Shown here piece after piece: positions 54,303-62,712 of a DNA stretch of 64,000 nucleotides (positions are counted from its first letter, which is position 1; the number at the start of each line of letters is the position of its first letter). The notes under the pieces were generated by a model. It ran no database searches. It was not told where the DNA came from and worked only from the letters and a program-made list of their open reading frames with translations. Location: positions 1-64,000 of the forward strand of contig NZ_JANHDH010000005.1 of assembly GCF_026616195.1 (NCBI RefSeq), given 5' to 3'. A program made the position numbers and the translations under genes. This stretch comes from Haloarchaeobius amylolyticus. Lineage in GTDB: Archaea > Halobacteriota > Halobacteria > Halobacteriales > Natrialbaceae.

Positions 54303-55193
54303 TCAAAACAGGTCTCTGAAATCCCGTTCGACGAGCCCAGACTCCAGATAGTCGATGAACTCCTGCTTTGTCGGCCCCGTTTTCTTGAGGAGATTGTCTC
54401 GCTCTGCGCGCTCCAAGACTGCGCGAGCAAACTCTGTACAGTGATCTTCATGCCGAGTGGCGTACGTCGACAGTGCGTCACGCCAGTGCATATCCAGATC
54501 GAACTCGTCTAACTGAATCTGAATCCCGTCTTTTCGCTCCACAAGGTCGACGCCAAGCTCTTGCAGTTGCTTGAATCGAATGTTGTTCCGTCGAACAGTG
54601 ATGAGGCGCTTCGAGTCGACGATATAGGGATCAACCCACTCCTGCCAGGTTTCATCATCGAGGTGAGTGCGAGGCATTTCGAAATCTGGCTCCACACTCT
54701 CGATACAGAACTGCAGCATCGCAATCCCCGTCCGATGATTCGCATTCGGCAGCGAATGCCGGAGAATGAGATTTGACATCACCTCACCGGCGACCTGTGG
54801 GAGTGGTGCGCCCCACGAGACGTGGTCAAGTGCCTGCCGAATCTTCTGTGGTTCAAACTCCTTGTAGAGGCGGAACTCTTCTTCTTCTCCTCTCACGTCT
54901 ACAGCCGCTTCGAGCAATTCCACTAATCGAAACGCGACGACCTGCCCCTCACGGGGAAGCTCGGCGATTCGATCGCTGAGCCATTTCTGGTCGAAATCAA
55001 TCTCGTTTGCTTCTTTGATCTCCGTGTCGCTCTCATAGAGGACGTAGACGGGGGTATCAAACGGATAGCCGATGAGCTTCGTCGTACCGTCCGAATCCTT
55101 ACGACGGGAAAGAATCTCAGATTGAGAGGCCGAGCTATACTTCAGCGAGAAGTTCTCGGCTTGGGGATGGTGATAGTAGACGACACGAGCCAT
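54303..55193 (-). CDS. Fic/Doc-like protein with degenerate motif
   Basis: A 296-residue protein. LILRHSLPNANHRTGIAML (142-160) resembles the Fic/Doc signature H-x-F-x-[DN]-[GA]-N-[KH]-R-T: His146, the NANHRT core and following helix are present, but the phenylalanine is missing. Helices before it (EVMSNLILRH) fit the fold. Fic/Doc enzymes attach AMP or phosphate to protein targets and often act as toxins. The N-terminal 110 residues and C-terminal 110 are not recognised. No antitoxin gene is clear, apart from the mini-ORF. Confidence 0.6.
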   Translation of the reverse strand: MARVVYYHHPQAENFSLKYSSASQSEILSRRKDSDGTTKLIGYPFDTPVYVLYESDTEIKEANEIDFDQKWLSDRIAELPREGQVVAFRLVELLEAAVDVRGEEEEFRLYKEFEPQKIRQALDHVSWGAPLPQVAGEVMSNLILRHSLPNANHRTGIAMLQFCIESVEPDFEMPRTHLDDETWQEWVDPYIVDSKRLITVRRNNIRFKQLQELGVDLVERKDGIQIQLDEFDLDMHWRDALSTYATRHEDHCTEFARAVLERAERDNLLKKTGPTKQEFIDYLESGLVERDFRDLF

Positions 55194-55433
55194 CTGTGCA
55201 GAGGGCTTGGTGATACGTGCTTAAATCAACTCGGCGTTCGCGCAATCAGGGCCCCGGCGCTGCTCTGTCTCGGTATCACAGCTGTCTGAAAGATTGAAGG
55301 GTGTTTGGATTTGGAATTACAACTCGATTCAGCCATAGATTCGCTTGGAAGTAGAGTTAGGGGACTTGGTGTCGCAATATCCTCCACGACTGTAGATATA
55401 TAGTTGTGGAGAGTCAATCAAACGACGGATCAG

Positions 55434-56480
55434 ATGGGAAGAACCTCCGAAGCCGACGCTGACGTGGTCGAACCCTCTAGAGAGATCCTTTCTGTACAGC
55501 AGCTCAATCAGCGTATCTCAGACGTCGTAGATACATCCGAACCGCTCCAGGATGTCCGCTGTTATGGTGAGGTCACGAATCTCGGAGGGAGTAGTGCAGC
55601 CCTCTACTTCACGCTCACCGACGGCACACACGAGCTTCCGTGTATGCTCTGGCGGAGCCGCTATCGGAACATGGACATTGAACTCGAGGATGGTCTCGAA
55701 GTCATCGTTCACGGTGACATCGATTACTGGGTCGAAGGTGGGAAACTCGACATCAAGCCGTGGCGGATCACAGTCGTCGGCGAGGGGGAACAGGCTGCCG
55801 CTCTCGAACGTCTCACATCCGAGCTCGAACAGCGCGGATGGTTCGATGACGAGCACAAGAAAGACCCACCACGATTTCCGGATCGAGTCGGCGTCGTCAC
55901 TTCCCTCCAGGGCGATGCCCGATACGACATTCAGGACTCGGTCCATAGTCGAAACCCCACAATTGACCTCGTGATGAAGGATGCGAGCGTCCAGGGGCCG
56001 AACGCGCCGACGTCACTCGCAAACGGAATCCACCATCTTGACCGCAACCAGGACGTCGATTCCATCATCGTGGGTCGAGGCGGCGGAAGCGACACCGACC
56101 TGATGGCGTTCAACCACGAGTCCGTCGCAGAGGCCATCTTCACGTCTAACACCCCGGTTGTCGCCGCCGTCGGTCACGCAGAAGACCGGACGATAGCAGG
56201 ACGCGTTGCGGATCGAAACGCGATCACGCCGACTGACGCCGGTGAGTACGTTACTGCGGACGTGGAGCAGTTCCTCTCTGGCGAGGTGGACAGATTAGAG
56301 CAAGAATTGGAAGCTGCCTACGAGTCGTTCAGGCGGGAGTTCGAACACGAAAGAGAACTGGAGCAAGCCGCTGCGGAGGCGGGTGGGCCAACAGGAATGA
56401 GCCCAGCCTACTACAAGGCAATCATCGCGGTCCTCATCGTGCTCTTGCTGGTCGTGCTCGTATTGTGGCTGTTCACGTGA
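55434..56480 (+). CDS. xseA: Exonuclease VII large subunit with C-terminal membrane anchor
   Basis: A 348-residue XseA. An N-terminal OB fold (ILSVQQLNQRISDVV, CYGEVTNLGGSSAALYFTLTD) binds single-stranded DNA. The catalytic part has FPDRVGVVTS, IIVGRGGGSDTDLMAFN and VVAAVGHAEDRTIAGRVADRNAITPTDAGEYV (in order from about 145 to 285). The coiled C-terminal region is short and ends in a hydrophobic helix (about 326-346, AIIAVLIVLLLVVLVLWLF), which is not part of bacterial XseA. It would tether the nuclease to the membrane. A TATA-like GATATATAG lies about 35 bases upstream of ATG 55434. xseB follows by 2 bases. Confidence 0.88.
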   Translation: MGRTSEADADVVEPSREILSVQQLNQRISDVVDTSEPLQDVRCYGEVTNLGGSSAALYFTLTDGTHELPCMLWRSRYRNMDIELEDGLEVIVHGDIDYWVEGGKLDIKPWRITVVGEGEQAAALERLTSELEQRGWFDDEHKKDPPRFPDRVGVVTSLQGDARYDIQDSVHSRNPTIDLVMKDASVQGPNAPTSLANGIHHLDRNQDVDSIIVGRGGGSDTDLMAFNHESVAEAIFTSNTPVVAAVGHAEDRTIAGRVADRNAITPTDAGEYVTADVEQFLSGEVDRLEQELEAAYESFRREFEHERELEQAAAEAGGPTGMSPAYYKAIIAVLIVLLLVVLVLWLFT

Positions 56481-56482
56481 CC

Positions 56483-56665
56483 ATGGCTAAAGACACAGAG
56501 ATTTCGGAGAATGTCGAGCGAATCAACACCCTCATCGAGCAGCTGGAATCCGGTGACCATTCGAAGTCCACTGGGGAGGAGCTCTTTCAGGAGGGACAGG
56601 GTCGTCTTGCGAAGCTCCGTGAACTCGTCAACGATGGGGATGGCGAGACCATCGAGCTGGACTGA
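56483..56665 (+). CDS. xseB: Exonuclease VII small subunit
   Basis: A 60-residue protein with the XseB pattern: NVERINTLIEQLESGD, then a loop with SKSTGEELFQEGQGRLAKLREL. Small subunits of this type form helical hairpins that wrap the coiled part of XseA. It starts 2 bases after xseA, so the pair is translationally coupled. ATG 56483 gives the normal family length. Confidence 0.82.
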   Translation: MAKDTEISENVERINTLIEQLESGDHSKSTGEELFQEGQGRLAKLRELVNDGDGETIELD

Positions 56666-56684
56666 CAGACCTGCTCTGGATGGC

Positions 56685-56726
56685 TTAACCAACGTGGGAC
56701 GGCACTTCACCAATTTTGTTGGTTAA
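56685..56726. repeat. TTAACCAAC inverted repeat, copy 6
   Basis: Perfect 9-base arms, 24-base spacer, just after xseB and about 150 bases before the next gene. It is 32 kb from its nearest relative in the origin. Confidence 0.75.
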
Positions 56727-56875
56727 GACGTGTACGATGCTGTCCTCCAGTCAAAACCTCCCGATCTATTTCTAGCTTAGTAACACTCGTAATATCCAGA
56801 AAATGTGCATTTCTCATCCAAATATTCGGTCAATATTTACCACGACTCCGTTGGTGCATACCCATACTCGTACGT

Positions 56876-57073
56876 ATGATAACCCGGTCAGTCACCATCG
56901 AAGACATCGATGACCTGTACCTGATGTGGAACGACCACATCGACGCCTCCGCCCTCTATCGCCGTGCTCTCCGGGAGGAAATGGAAGTCCGCGATGTTGA
57001 CCCCGACGACCTCCGCACCCTCCTCAAATGGGCCCGCGAGCAGAGTTACACGAAAGAAGAAATCGCAAACTAA
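56876..57073 (+). pseudogene. Truncated copy of the 57248 gene (in-frame stop)
   Basis: A 65-residue frame nearly identical in layout to the next gene (MITRSVTIEDIDDLYLMWNDH vs MITRSVTIEAIDDLYLEWNDH). It ends at TAA 57071-57073, right where the intact copy continues ETNRVADLEVLV. Reading through the stop gives TNRYADLKALVEDG, so one nonsense change shortened it. A shortened protein may still be made. Confidence 0.6.
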
Positions 57074-57247
57074 ACCAACCGGTACGCCGATCTGAAAGCA
57101 CTCGTCGAAGACGGCCATCTCTTTTCACTCTTGGCCCGCCAAGACAGCTTATATTCCAAGATAATAATTTAGAAAACTATTTATCTGCACTTCCTTTATT
57201 CTTGTAATATAGCACGGATTAAACCTGTGCTGACCCCACCACAACAC

Positions 57248-57493
57248 ATGATAACACGGTCAGTCACCATCGAAGCCATCGATGACCTATACTTGGAGTG
57301 GAACGACCATCTCAACTGCTCAGCTCTCTACAGGCGGGCACTCCGCGAGGAGATGCAGCTCCGAGACGTCAACCCGCACGAATTGAGAGACCTGCTCAAC
57401 CGCGCTCAAGAGCAGGGCTACACGCTCGAAGAAATCGCCGCGGAAACCAACCGAGTCGCCGACCTGGAAGTGCTCGTCAAGGACACAGAGTAA
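57248..57493 (+). CDS. Small helical protein at the head of the conjugation cluster
   Basis: An 81-residue protein that is mostly helical, with ALYRRALREEMQLRDVNPHELRDLL and LEEIAAETNRVADLEVL, reminiscent of a small HTH protein. It is a tandem duplicate of the truncated gene before it. It lies 16 bases before the pilin-like gene and may regulate or belong to that operon. Confidence 0.6.
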   Translation: MITRSVTIEAIDDLYLEWNDHLNCSALYRRALREEMQLRDVNPHELRDLLNRAQEQGYTLEEIAAETNRVADLEVLVKDTE

Positions 57494-57509
57494 CTACAAC
57501 TGAATCACA

Positions 57510-57920
57510 ATGACACAGCCCGACACTCACAATACAGCAAAATCGAACACCAAACCATCCCACCGTCGAACACTCGCGCGGAAGATCGCAATCAGCACGA
57601 TCCTCCTGAGTCTCATTGCTGTACAGCCTGTCGCTGCTCAGAACGCAGTCTGTAACGCAGACAAGCTCCCGGGCATGATCGAGGGATTCTTCCAGATAAC
57701 TACGGCGGTCGGCATCATTGGCCTTGCAATCGTCTGGCAGGCGGACTCTCTCATGAGTATGTTCACGCTCAACCCTGAGCAGAAGAAGGGCCTCAGGCAG
57801 CACCAGCGCTCGGCAGTCAAATCCACGATGGTCCTCCTCGTTCTCGGCCCGCTCTACACCACCGCGGGTGGGATGATGGGCCTCCCGCTGGCAGACTGCG
57901 TGAACCTCGCTCCCTGGTGA
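57510..57920 (+). CDS. Pilin-like (VirB2/TrbC-type) membrane protein
   Basis: A 136-residue protein with a signal peptide (residues about 22-45, ending AVQPVAAQ) and two membrane helices (about 58-80 and 100-125) separated by a short basic loop. Size and layout fit VirB2-like subunits of type IV secretion, but the family is diverse. It is the first gene of a tightly packed run ending in a VirB4-like ATPase. Confidence 0.6.
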   Translation: MTQPDTHNTAKSNTKPSHRRTLARKIAISTILLSLIAVQPVAAQNAVCNADKLPGMIEGFFQITTAVGIIGLAIVWQADSLMSMFTLNPEQKKGLRQHQRSAVKSTMVLLVLGPLYTTAGGMMGLPLADCVNLAPW

Positions 57921-57947
57921 ACACCTACCCCCATTATCAAGAGCCAG

Positions 57948-59681
57948 ATGCAGCGAGATACCGCCGTTGTACTAGCCGCCCTTCTTGTGACGAGTCTCGT
58001 CGCTGGGATAGTCACGGCCAACCCACCACGGCCAGGAACCGAGGGGAACGGACTCACAGAAAACGAGTCCGCAACCCTGTGGTCCCGAGATGCGGATAAC
58101 TACATCAGCGAAGCAGAGTACCAGCGACGCTACGGCGAGAGCCGGACAGTCCTGCACGAGCTTGCGAACGGGACGGACATCACGTTCAAGCGACCACCCG
58201 CCACTGCCGAGACCTGGTCACGGAATGACTTCACGGACCTAGCACCGGGTGGTGTACAGACATCGGTTCACCCACCGACCGCGAGTCTCACAGATCGGGC
58301 CTTCATCAGAGACGCCCATGCCTCCATCTTCGGCGTCCACCCCTCGACGAGAGGGCACCTCGAAGATGGTGAGACACCGCTCTACATCGCACCGAGCGGC
58401 ACGCTCCGCGGCTTCGTCGATTACCGGGTTCGCGTGCCCAACAGGACCACCACCAACAATACGACAATCCGGTGGTCGCTGACTGACCACGCTATCGAGG
58501 AGGTGCGACTTACGAAGGACGGGCAGACCATCGCCCAGTCGAGCGGTGACCACACACCCGAGTTCGACTACCAGATCGAAGACGACTGGAGTACCACGCT
58601 GGCTATCGAGGCAGACATCGATGTCGAGTTGCAGCGAATCAACAGGACGACGGTCGGCAACGAGACCAATGTCACTGTTCGCTACTACGACGAGACGGTC
58701 ACCGTCTCCGATTCAATCGATGTCGAAGTGTACGACCTCAAAGCGTACCCACACTACGCAGAGTACCCCAACGGGGATACCGGCGTCTCGATGTTCCAGA
58801 CACGCCCCTGGCAAGGCTACACGCTCTCTGAGGATGGGACTGCGAGAGTTCGGGGAGTCTGGCGATTCTACACCGCGCGAAACACCGACTGGGATACCCT
58901 CGTACAGTCGACTGAGCGCAGTAGCAACACAGTCACCTCGGATGCAATCCCAGTGTACGTTCACGCGTATCCATCGCGAATCGGTCCACGAGCCGAGCCC
59001 GTGCTCGATGGTCCTGAGATACTGAACGTCTGGGGCCAATCTCGCCCGTCTCCTGCTGGGAGCATCGGCGAGAACGTCCACATCGAAATCGTCGAACAGG
59101 AGTACACGACCTCCTATGGGCTTGCCGTTCGGACAGGCCCACTCAACCGTGAAGACATCCACGTAGCCGGCATCGTTCGTGGTGTCAACGCTACCATCGT
59201 CGAGCCCGACTCCGGGTCGGAGCGCCAACTTCGAGAGAGCAACCTCACCGCGGAGGTCATCGAAAAAACGGATTCAGCAGCGACCGTCCGAATCGAGCTT
59301 CGGGACAACGAGACTGGCGCACCGATCGCTCTCAGAGAACACCCGCGTCTGGACCCTATCGGCGGCCGTACTCGCGACGGCTACATCACGATAGGCGAGC
59401 AGCGAGTCGAGACCAACGCGTCGGGCGTTGCCATCCTCACGCTCCAGCAGACCGGGACATACACTGCTAGATACCATCCAGGGTCATGGCTCAGTCACGA
59501 CCCGGCGTACGTGAGTGACACGGCCTCCGTCCGCTGGAATCCACTCGGGACTCCCACCTGGTGGTTCGACCTCCTCTTTGGGGTCAGCTGGCGGTTACTC
59601 CCGTTCTTCGTCACCTACTACGCAGGGACACGACTCCTGCGAATATTCTTCCCAGAATACGTTTTCGAGAAACTTCCATGA
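57948..59681 (+). CDS. Large exported surface protein of the conjugation cluster
   Basis: A 577-residue protein with an N-terminal signal peptide (VVLAALLVTSLVAGIVTA), a beta-rich exterior with many Asn-X-Ser/Thr sites, and a C-terminal membrane segment (residues about 540-560, WWFDLLFGVSWRLLPFFVTYYAG). A domain near 440-520 (RIELRDNETGAPI, TLQQTGTYTARY) looks like a bacterial Ig-type fold. Probably an external part of the transfer machine or a mating adhesin. Its stop overlaps the next start (ATGA). Confidence 0.65.
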   Translation: MQRDTAVVLAALLVTSLVAGIVTANPPRPGTEGNGLTENESATLWSRDADNYISEAEYQRRYGESRTVLHELANGTDITFKRPPATAETWSRNDFTDLAPGGVQTSVHPPTASLTDRAFIRDAHASIFGVHPSTRGHLEDGETPLYIAPSGTLRGFVDYRVRVPNRTTTNNTTIRWSLTDHAIEEVRLTKDGQTIAQSSGDHTPEFDYQIEDDWSTTLAIEADIDVELQRINRTTVGNETNVTVRYYDETVTVSDSIDVEVYDLKAYPHYAEYPNGDTGVSMFQTRPWQGYTLSEDGTARVRGVWRFYTARNTDWDTLVQSTERSSNTVTSDAIPVYVHAYPSRIGPRAEPVLDGPEILNVWGQSRPSPAGSIGENVHIEIVEQEYTTSYGLAVRTGPLNREDIHVAGIVRGVNATIVEPDSGSERQLRESNLTAEVIEKTDSAATVRIELRDNETGAPIALREHPRLDPIGGRTRDGYITIGEQRVETNASGVAILTLQQTGTYTARYHPGSWLSHDPAYVSDTASVRWNPLGTPTWWFDLLFGVSWRLLPFFVTYYAGTRLLRIFFPEYVFEKLP

Positions 59682-60520
59682 CGCACGATACCCCACGAAT
59701 CAGTAGACGCACCGCCCTTCGAACAGTCGCCGGCATCTCCAGTGCTGCAGTCGCTGGCTGCCTCAGTGGCGAAGAAGAAGCAACAGGCACGCAGAGTAGC
59801 TCAACTTCGGGTCCCGACGAGCAGAGCCCGCTCAAGCGAGTCGGTGTTGACGGGACTGCCCTCGTCGTCGAGTTCGCTTCTGAAGCAGAGGTGGACCAGG
59901 TCAACCTCATCCAACCCGATGGGGAACTCTTCGGGACGCGAGATGCGCCAGCTGGCGTTGAGCAGGTGTCCTTCGAACTCGGGACTTCGTACACGCCTGG
60001 AGAATACGAGATTCTGGCTCTCAGTGAGGAAGAGACGATTGCTGAGACCTCTTTTGAGATTCGCCCGAAGCTCGAGATTCGCGAGGTTGGCCTTTTCCGG
60101 AATCACCCGGAGAAACCCTGGGACGAGGTCTACGGCGAGAGCGAGACGAATCGTATCAGGAACGGAGAAGCGTTCGTTACAGTAGAGAATTCAGGAACTG
60201 GCCCAGAGGCAGTGGTCGAACTTCGGTTCGCAGGAGGGGTGCCTAATCCAATTGAAAACCCACGAGGTAGCGGGATTCATGAGAAAGAGCAGGTTATAGT
60301 TCCCGCTGGGGAGTCCCTTGATTTGTACAGTAATTCATTCCCGTTCGGTGCGGAGATTGGGAAGGATGGCTTGGGGTGTTCTCAAGATGGGAACAGTGGT
60401 CAGTTCTCTGTGATTACCGAGACCCGCGTCGACAATGACGATTCTACGAAGGAGTTCAACGTAGAATACTCTGGTTCCGAGGACATGAGCGACTGCGATG
60501 TAACGATTAGCGAGGTGTAG
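59678..60520 (+). CDS. Tat-exported lipoprotein of the conjugation cluster
   Basis: A 280-residue protein with a twin-arginine signal and lipobox (SRRTALRTVAGISSAAVAGC). After a serine/threonine-rich linker come beta-rich domains. It overlaps the previous gene by 4 bases (ATGA) and the next starts 2 bases after it, so the three are coupled. It may fill the role of a VirB7-like outer-face lipoprotein; this is an analogy only. Confidence 0.65.
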   Translation: MTHDTPRISRRTALRTVAGISSAAVAGCLSGEEEATGTQSSSTSGPDEQSPLKRVGVDGTALVVEFASEAEVDQVNLIQPDGELFGTRDAPAGVEQVSFELGTSYTPGEYEILALSEEETIAETSFEIRPKLEIREVGLFRNHPEKPWDEVYGESETNRIRNGEAFVTVENSGTGPEAVVELRFAGGVPNPIENPRGSGIHEKEQVIVPAGESLDLYSNSFPFGAEIGKDGLGCSQDGNSGQFSVITETRVDNDDSTKEFNVEYSGSEDMSDCDVTISEV

Positions 60521-60522
60521 GG

Positions 60523-61584
60523 ATGCCGGATCTTATCGATGTCGTACTGGAGGGATTCAAGGACATCGTAAAGTGGGTAGTTGGGCTCTTCATGGAAGGT
60601 CTTCGGACAGGATATGAAACCTTGTCTGAAGCAATGTTCGGGACCCCGACGCCAGAGACCGATGGGGCGTTCATCTTCGGTGAACCAACCAACTTCCCTT
60701 GGCCAGCTCTAAGAGAGGCAACGGTCGGTGGAGAGGTCATGCTGATTTCTTTACTCCTTCTTGTAATGAGCGTCCAAGGGAGACACGCTGTTCGCATTTT
60801 CAATATCGGAACCACATACGAGGCCAGAAAGACAAAAAAGACGGCCTGGGCAGGCGCATTTCTGATTACCACTTGGTATTGGCTCGGCTCACTCACCCTG
60901 TATCTCGTCGATGGGTTCACAATCGCACTGATGCCGAACATCTCATCTCTAACCGATATCATTCTCGGCTTTCTCGGAGCTTCTCTGAGCAATCCTGTAC
61001 TTGCCCTCATTTTCGCATTTATTGGTGGAATCTCGATGTGGGCACTCGAAGCGCTGCTCTACATCCGTGAGATTCTTCTCTACGTCTACCTCTATGGGAT
61101 GCCGATTGCAATTGCACTCGCATACGGAAATCTCCCCGTCGTCTCCGATATCGCGATGGGCTTCTGCAAGCGATTCGTCCCTCTCGCTGTTCTCCCACTT
61201 CCGTCTGCGATGGTATTCAAAGGATACGATCTGCTCTACGGGGGCGGGACGTTCACACCACCCTCCGCGTTCCTGAAATACCTCGTCGCTGCCTCCCTCC
61301 CACTGATCTCGCTGTTCATCACCTGGAAGACGTTCAAGTATGCGACGCCGATGACGGCGAAAGTCATCGGCACGGCCTCTAGAGGCGCGGTTACCGTCGG
61401 CGCTGTCGCAGCCGGAGCATACGTCGGTGGGGCCAGCGTCGCGACGACCGCAGCCCGCTGGGGGCCAAAGGCAGCAGCAGGCCACGTCGTCGCCGAAAAA
61501 GCTGCCTCACGAGCCGAGAGCGGAGACGAAGAGACCAGCGCACCGTCGTACCGCCGAACCGAGAACGACCCCGGATTTTACTGA
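60523..61584 (+). CDS. VirB6/TrbL-like polytopic membrane protein
   Basis: A 353-residue protein with about six to seven membrane helices between residues 60 and 310 (for example VMLISLLLLVMSVQG, TDIILGFLGASLSNPVLALIFAFIGGISMW, VAASLPLISLFITW). A soluble alanine-rich tail follows. Number of helices and place before a VirB4-like gene fit a VirB6/TrbL inner-membrane channel component. Assignment rests on context more than sequence. Confidence 0.65.
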   Translation: MPDLIDVVLEGFKDIVKWVVGLFMEGLRTGYETLSEAMFGTPTPETDGAFIFGEPTNFPWPALREATVGGEVMLISLLLLVMSVQGRHAVRIFNIGTTYEARKTKKTAWAGAFLITTWYWLGSLTLYLVDGFTIALMPNISSLTDIILGFLGASLSNPVLALIFAFIGGISMWALEALLYIREILLYVYLYGMPIAIALAYGNLPVVSDIAMGFCKRFVPLAVLPLPSAMVFKGYDLLYGGGTFTPPSAFLKYLVAASLPLISLFITWKTFKYATPMTAKVIGTASRGAVTVGAVAAGAYVGGASVATTAARWGPKAAAGHVVAEKAASRAESGDEETSAPSYRRTENDPGFY

Positions 61585-61590
61585 CCACAC

Positions 61591-62712
61591 ATGTCGACAG
61601 AGACAGACAAACCTGAACGACGTATCATGGACGAATTCGGTGAGGAGAGCCACATTCCCTACCTCAACATCGAGGAAGGCGACGTGGGTGTCCTTATCGC
61701 GTTCCCGATACTGGGCCTGTTCGCTGCAGGCTTTCTCGGAATCGAATCACTCGCACTTCCACTCGTCGCCACCGGCCTTGGCTTCGGCGCGGCCGTGATT
61801 TACGTCACGCCGAGTCACCTGAACGCCTGGACGTGGCTCTCGGATGTCTACCGATACCTGAAGCGACCACGGACGACGCTCAGTGCGCCAGCAGCGGAGG
61901 AGAGCGTCGACAGCCCACTCGCCCGCAACGAAGGCGGGCTCGCGAACTACACGCCATTCAAGCCGGACGAACGAACGCAGGACCTCACGCACGTCGAGCG
62001 GGCGTGGCCCGGCGCTGGAGCCATCCAGCGCAGTGACGGAGCGATGGAGGCTTTCATCGAACTCAGGCCCGGCAACATGGACTTCGCCATGTCCACAGAC
62101 TGGGCACAGCTCCAGGAGGCTGGTGCCGACTTCGCCAACAAGGAACTCGACGCGAAACTCAAATTCCACGCAACCACCCGCTCGTTCCCGGTCGACCGAA
62201 TCGTCGAGAACATCGAAGACCGACTCACCGACGAAGACGTTACACAGAACCCAGTCTTCCGTGAACTCCTCGAAGAGTATCGCGAGACTCGCCCGAGAGA
62301 GATGCGCGACCGGGGGACGCAACAACTCCGGTACTACCTCGGTGTGGAGGTCAGCCCGCTCGAAGTCTACAACCGTCATCAAGATGAGGCCACGCCGGCT
62401 GAGAAACTGACGAAGTTCCCCGTTCTCGGGTTCCTGTTCAACCCGTTCGTCACACGCCGCGAGGATTTCACGGAGGTCGAGAAGCGCGCGAAGATGTTCG
62501 AGAAGCTCGACGACCGTCTGGGGGACATCCGATCGGAGTTCGTGCAGAAAGCCCCAGGGTGGTCCGCACGGCGGCTCAGTACGGTCGAACTGTTCGTGTT
62601 GACGATGGACTTCTGGAACGGCGAAGAACACGACTACGACGATGCAGCGGCAGTCGTCCGTGATCAGCCACTCATCGGTCAATCTTCTCGGGAGGAGGGT
62701 CGCGATGAATAG
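61591..62712 (+). CDS. VirB3-like membrane protein fused to a VirB4 N-terminal-type region
   Basis: A 373-residue protein. Residues about 30-75 form two membrane helices (VGVLIAFPILGLFAAGFLG, LPLVATGLGFGAAVIYV), as in VirB3/PrgI. The rest (WPGAGAIQRSDGAMEAFIELRP, then FANKELDAKLKFHATTRSFPVDRIVENIE) resembles the N-terminal domain of VirB4/TraC ATPases. It starts 6 bases after the previous gene, and its end overlaps the next start by 8 bases (ATGAATAG). It probably acts as one unit with that ATPase. Confidence 0.65.
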   Translation: MSTETDKPERRIMDEFGEESHIPYLNIEEGDVGVLIAFPILGLFAAGFLGIESLALPLVATGLGFGAAVIYVTPSHLNAWTWLSDVYRYLKRPRTTLSAPAAEESVDSPLARNEGGLANYTPFKPDERTQDLTHVERAWPGAGAIQRSDGAMEAFIELRPGNMDFAMSTDWAQLQEAGADFANKELDAKLKFHATTRSFPVDRIVENIEDRLTDEDVTQNPVFRELLEEYRETRPREMRDRGTQQLRYYLGVEVSPLEVYNRHQDEATPAEKLTKFPVLGFLFNPFVTRREDFTEVEKRAKMFEKLDDRLGDIRSEFVQKAPGWSARRLSTVELFVLTMDFWNGEEHDYDDAAAVVRDQPLIGQSSREEGRDE

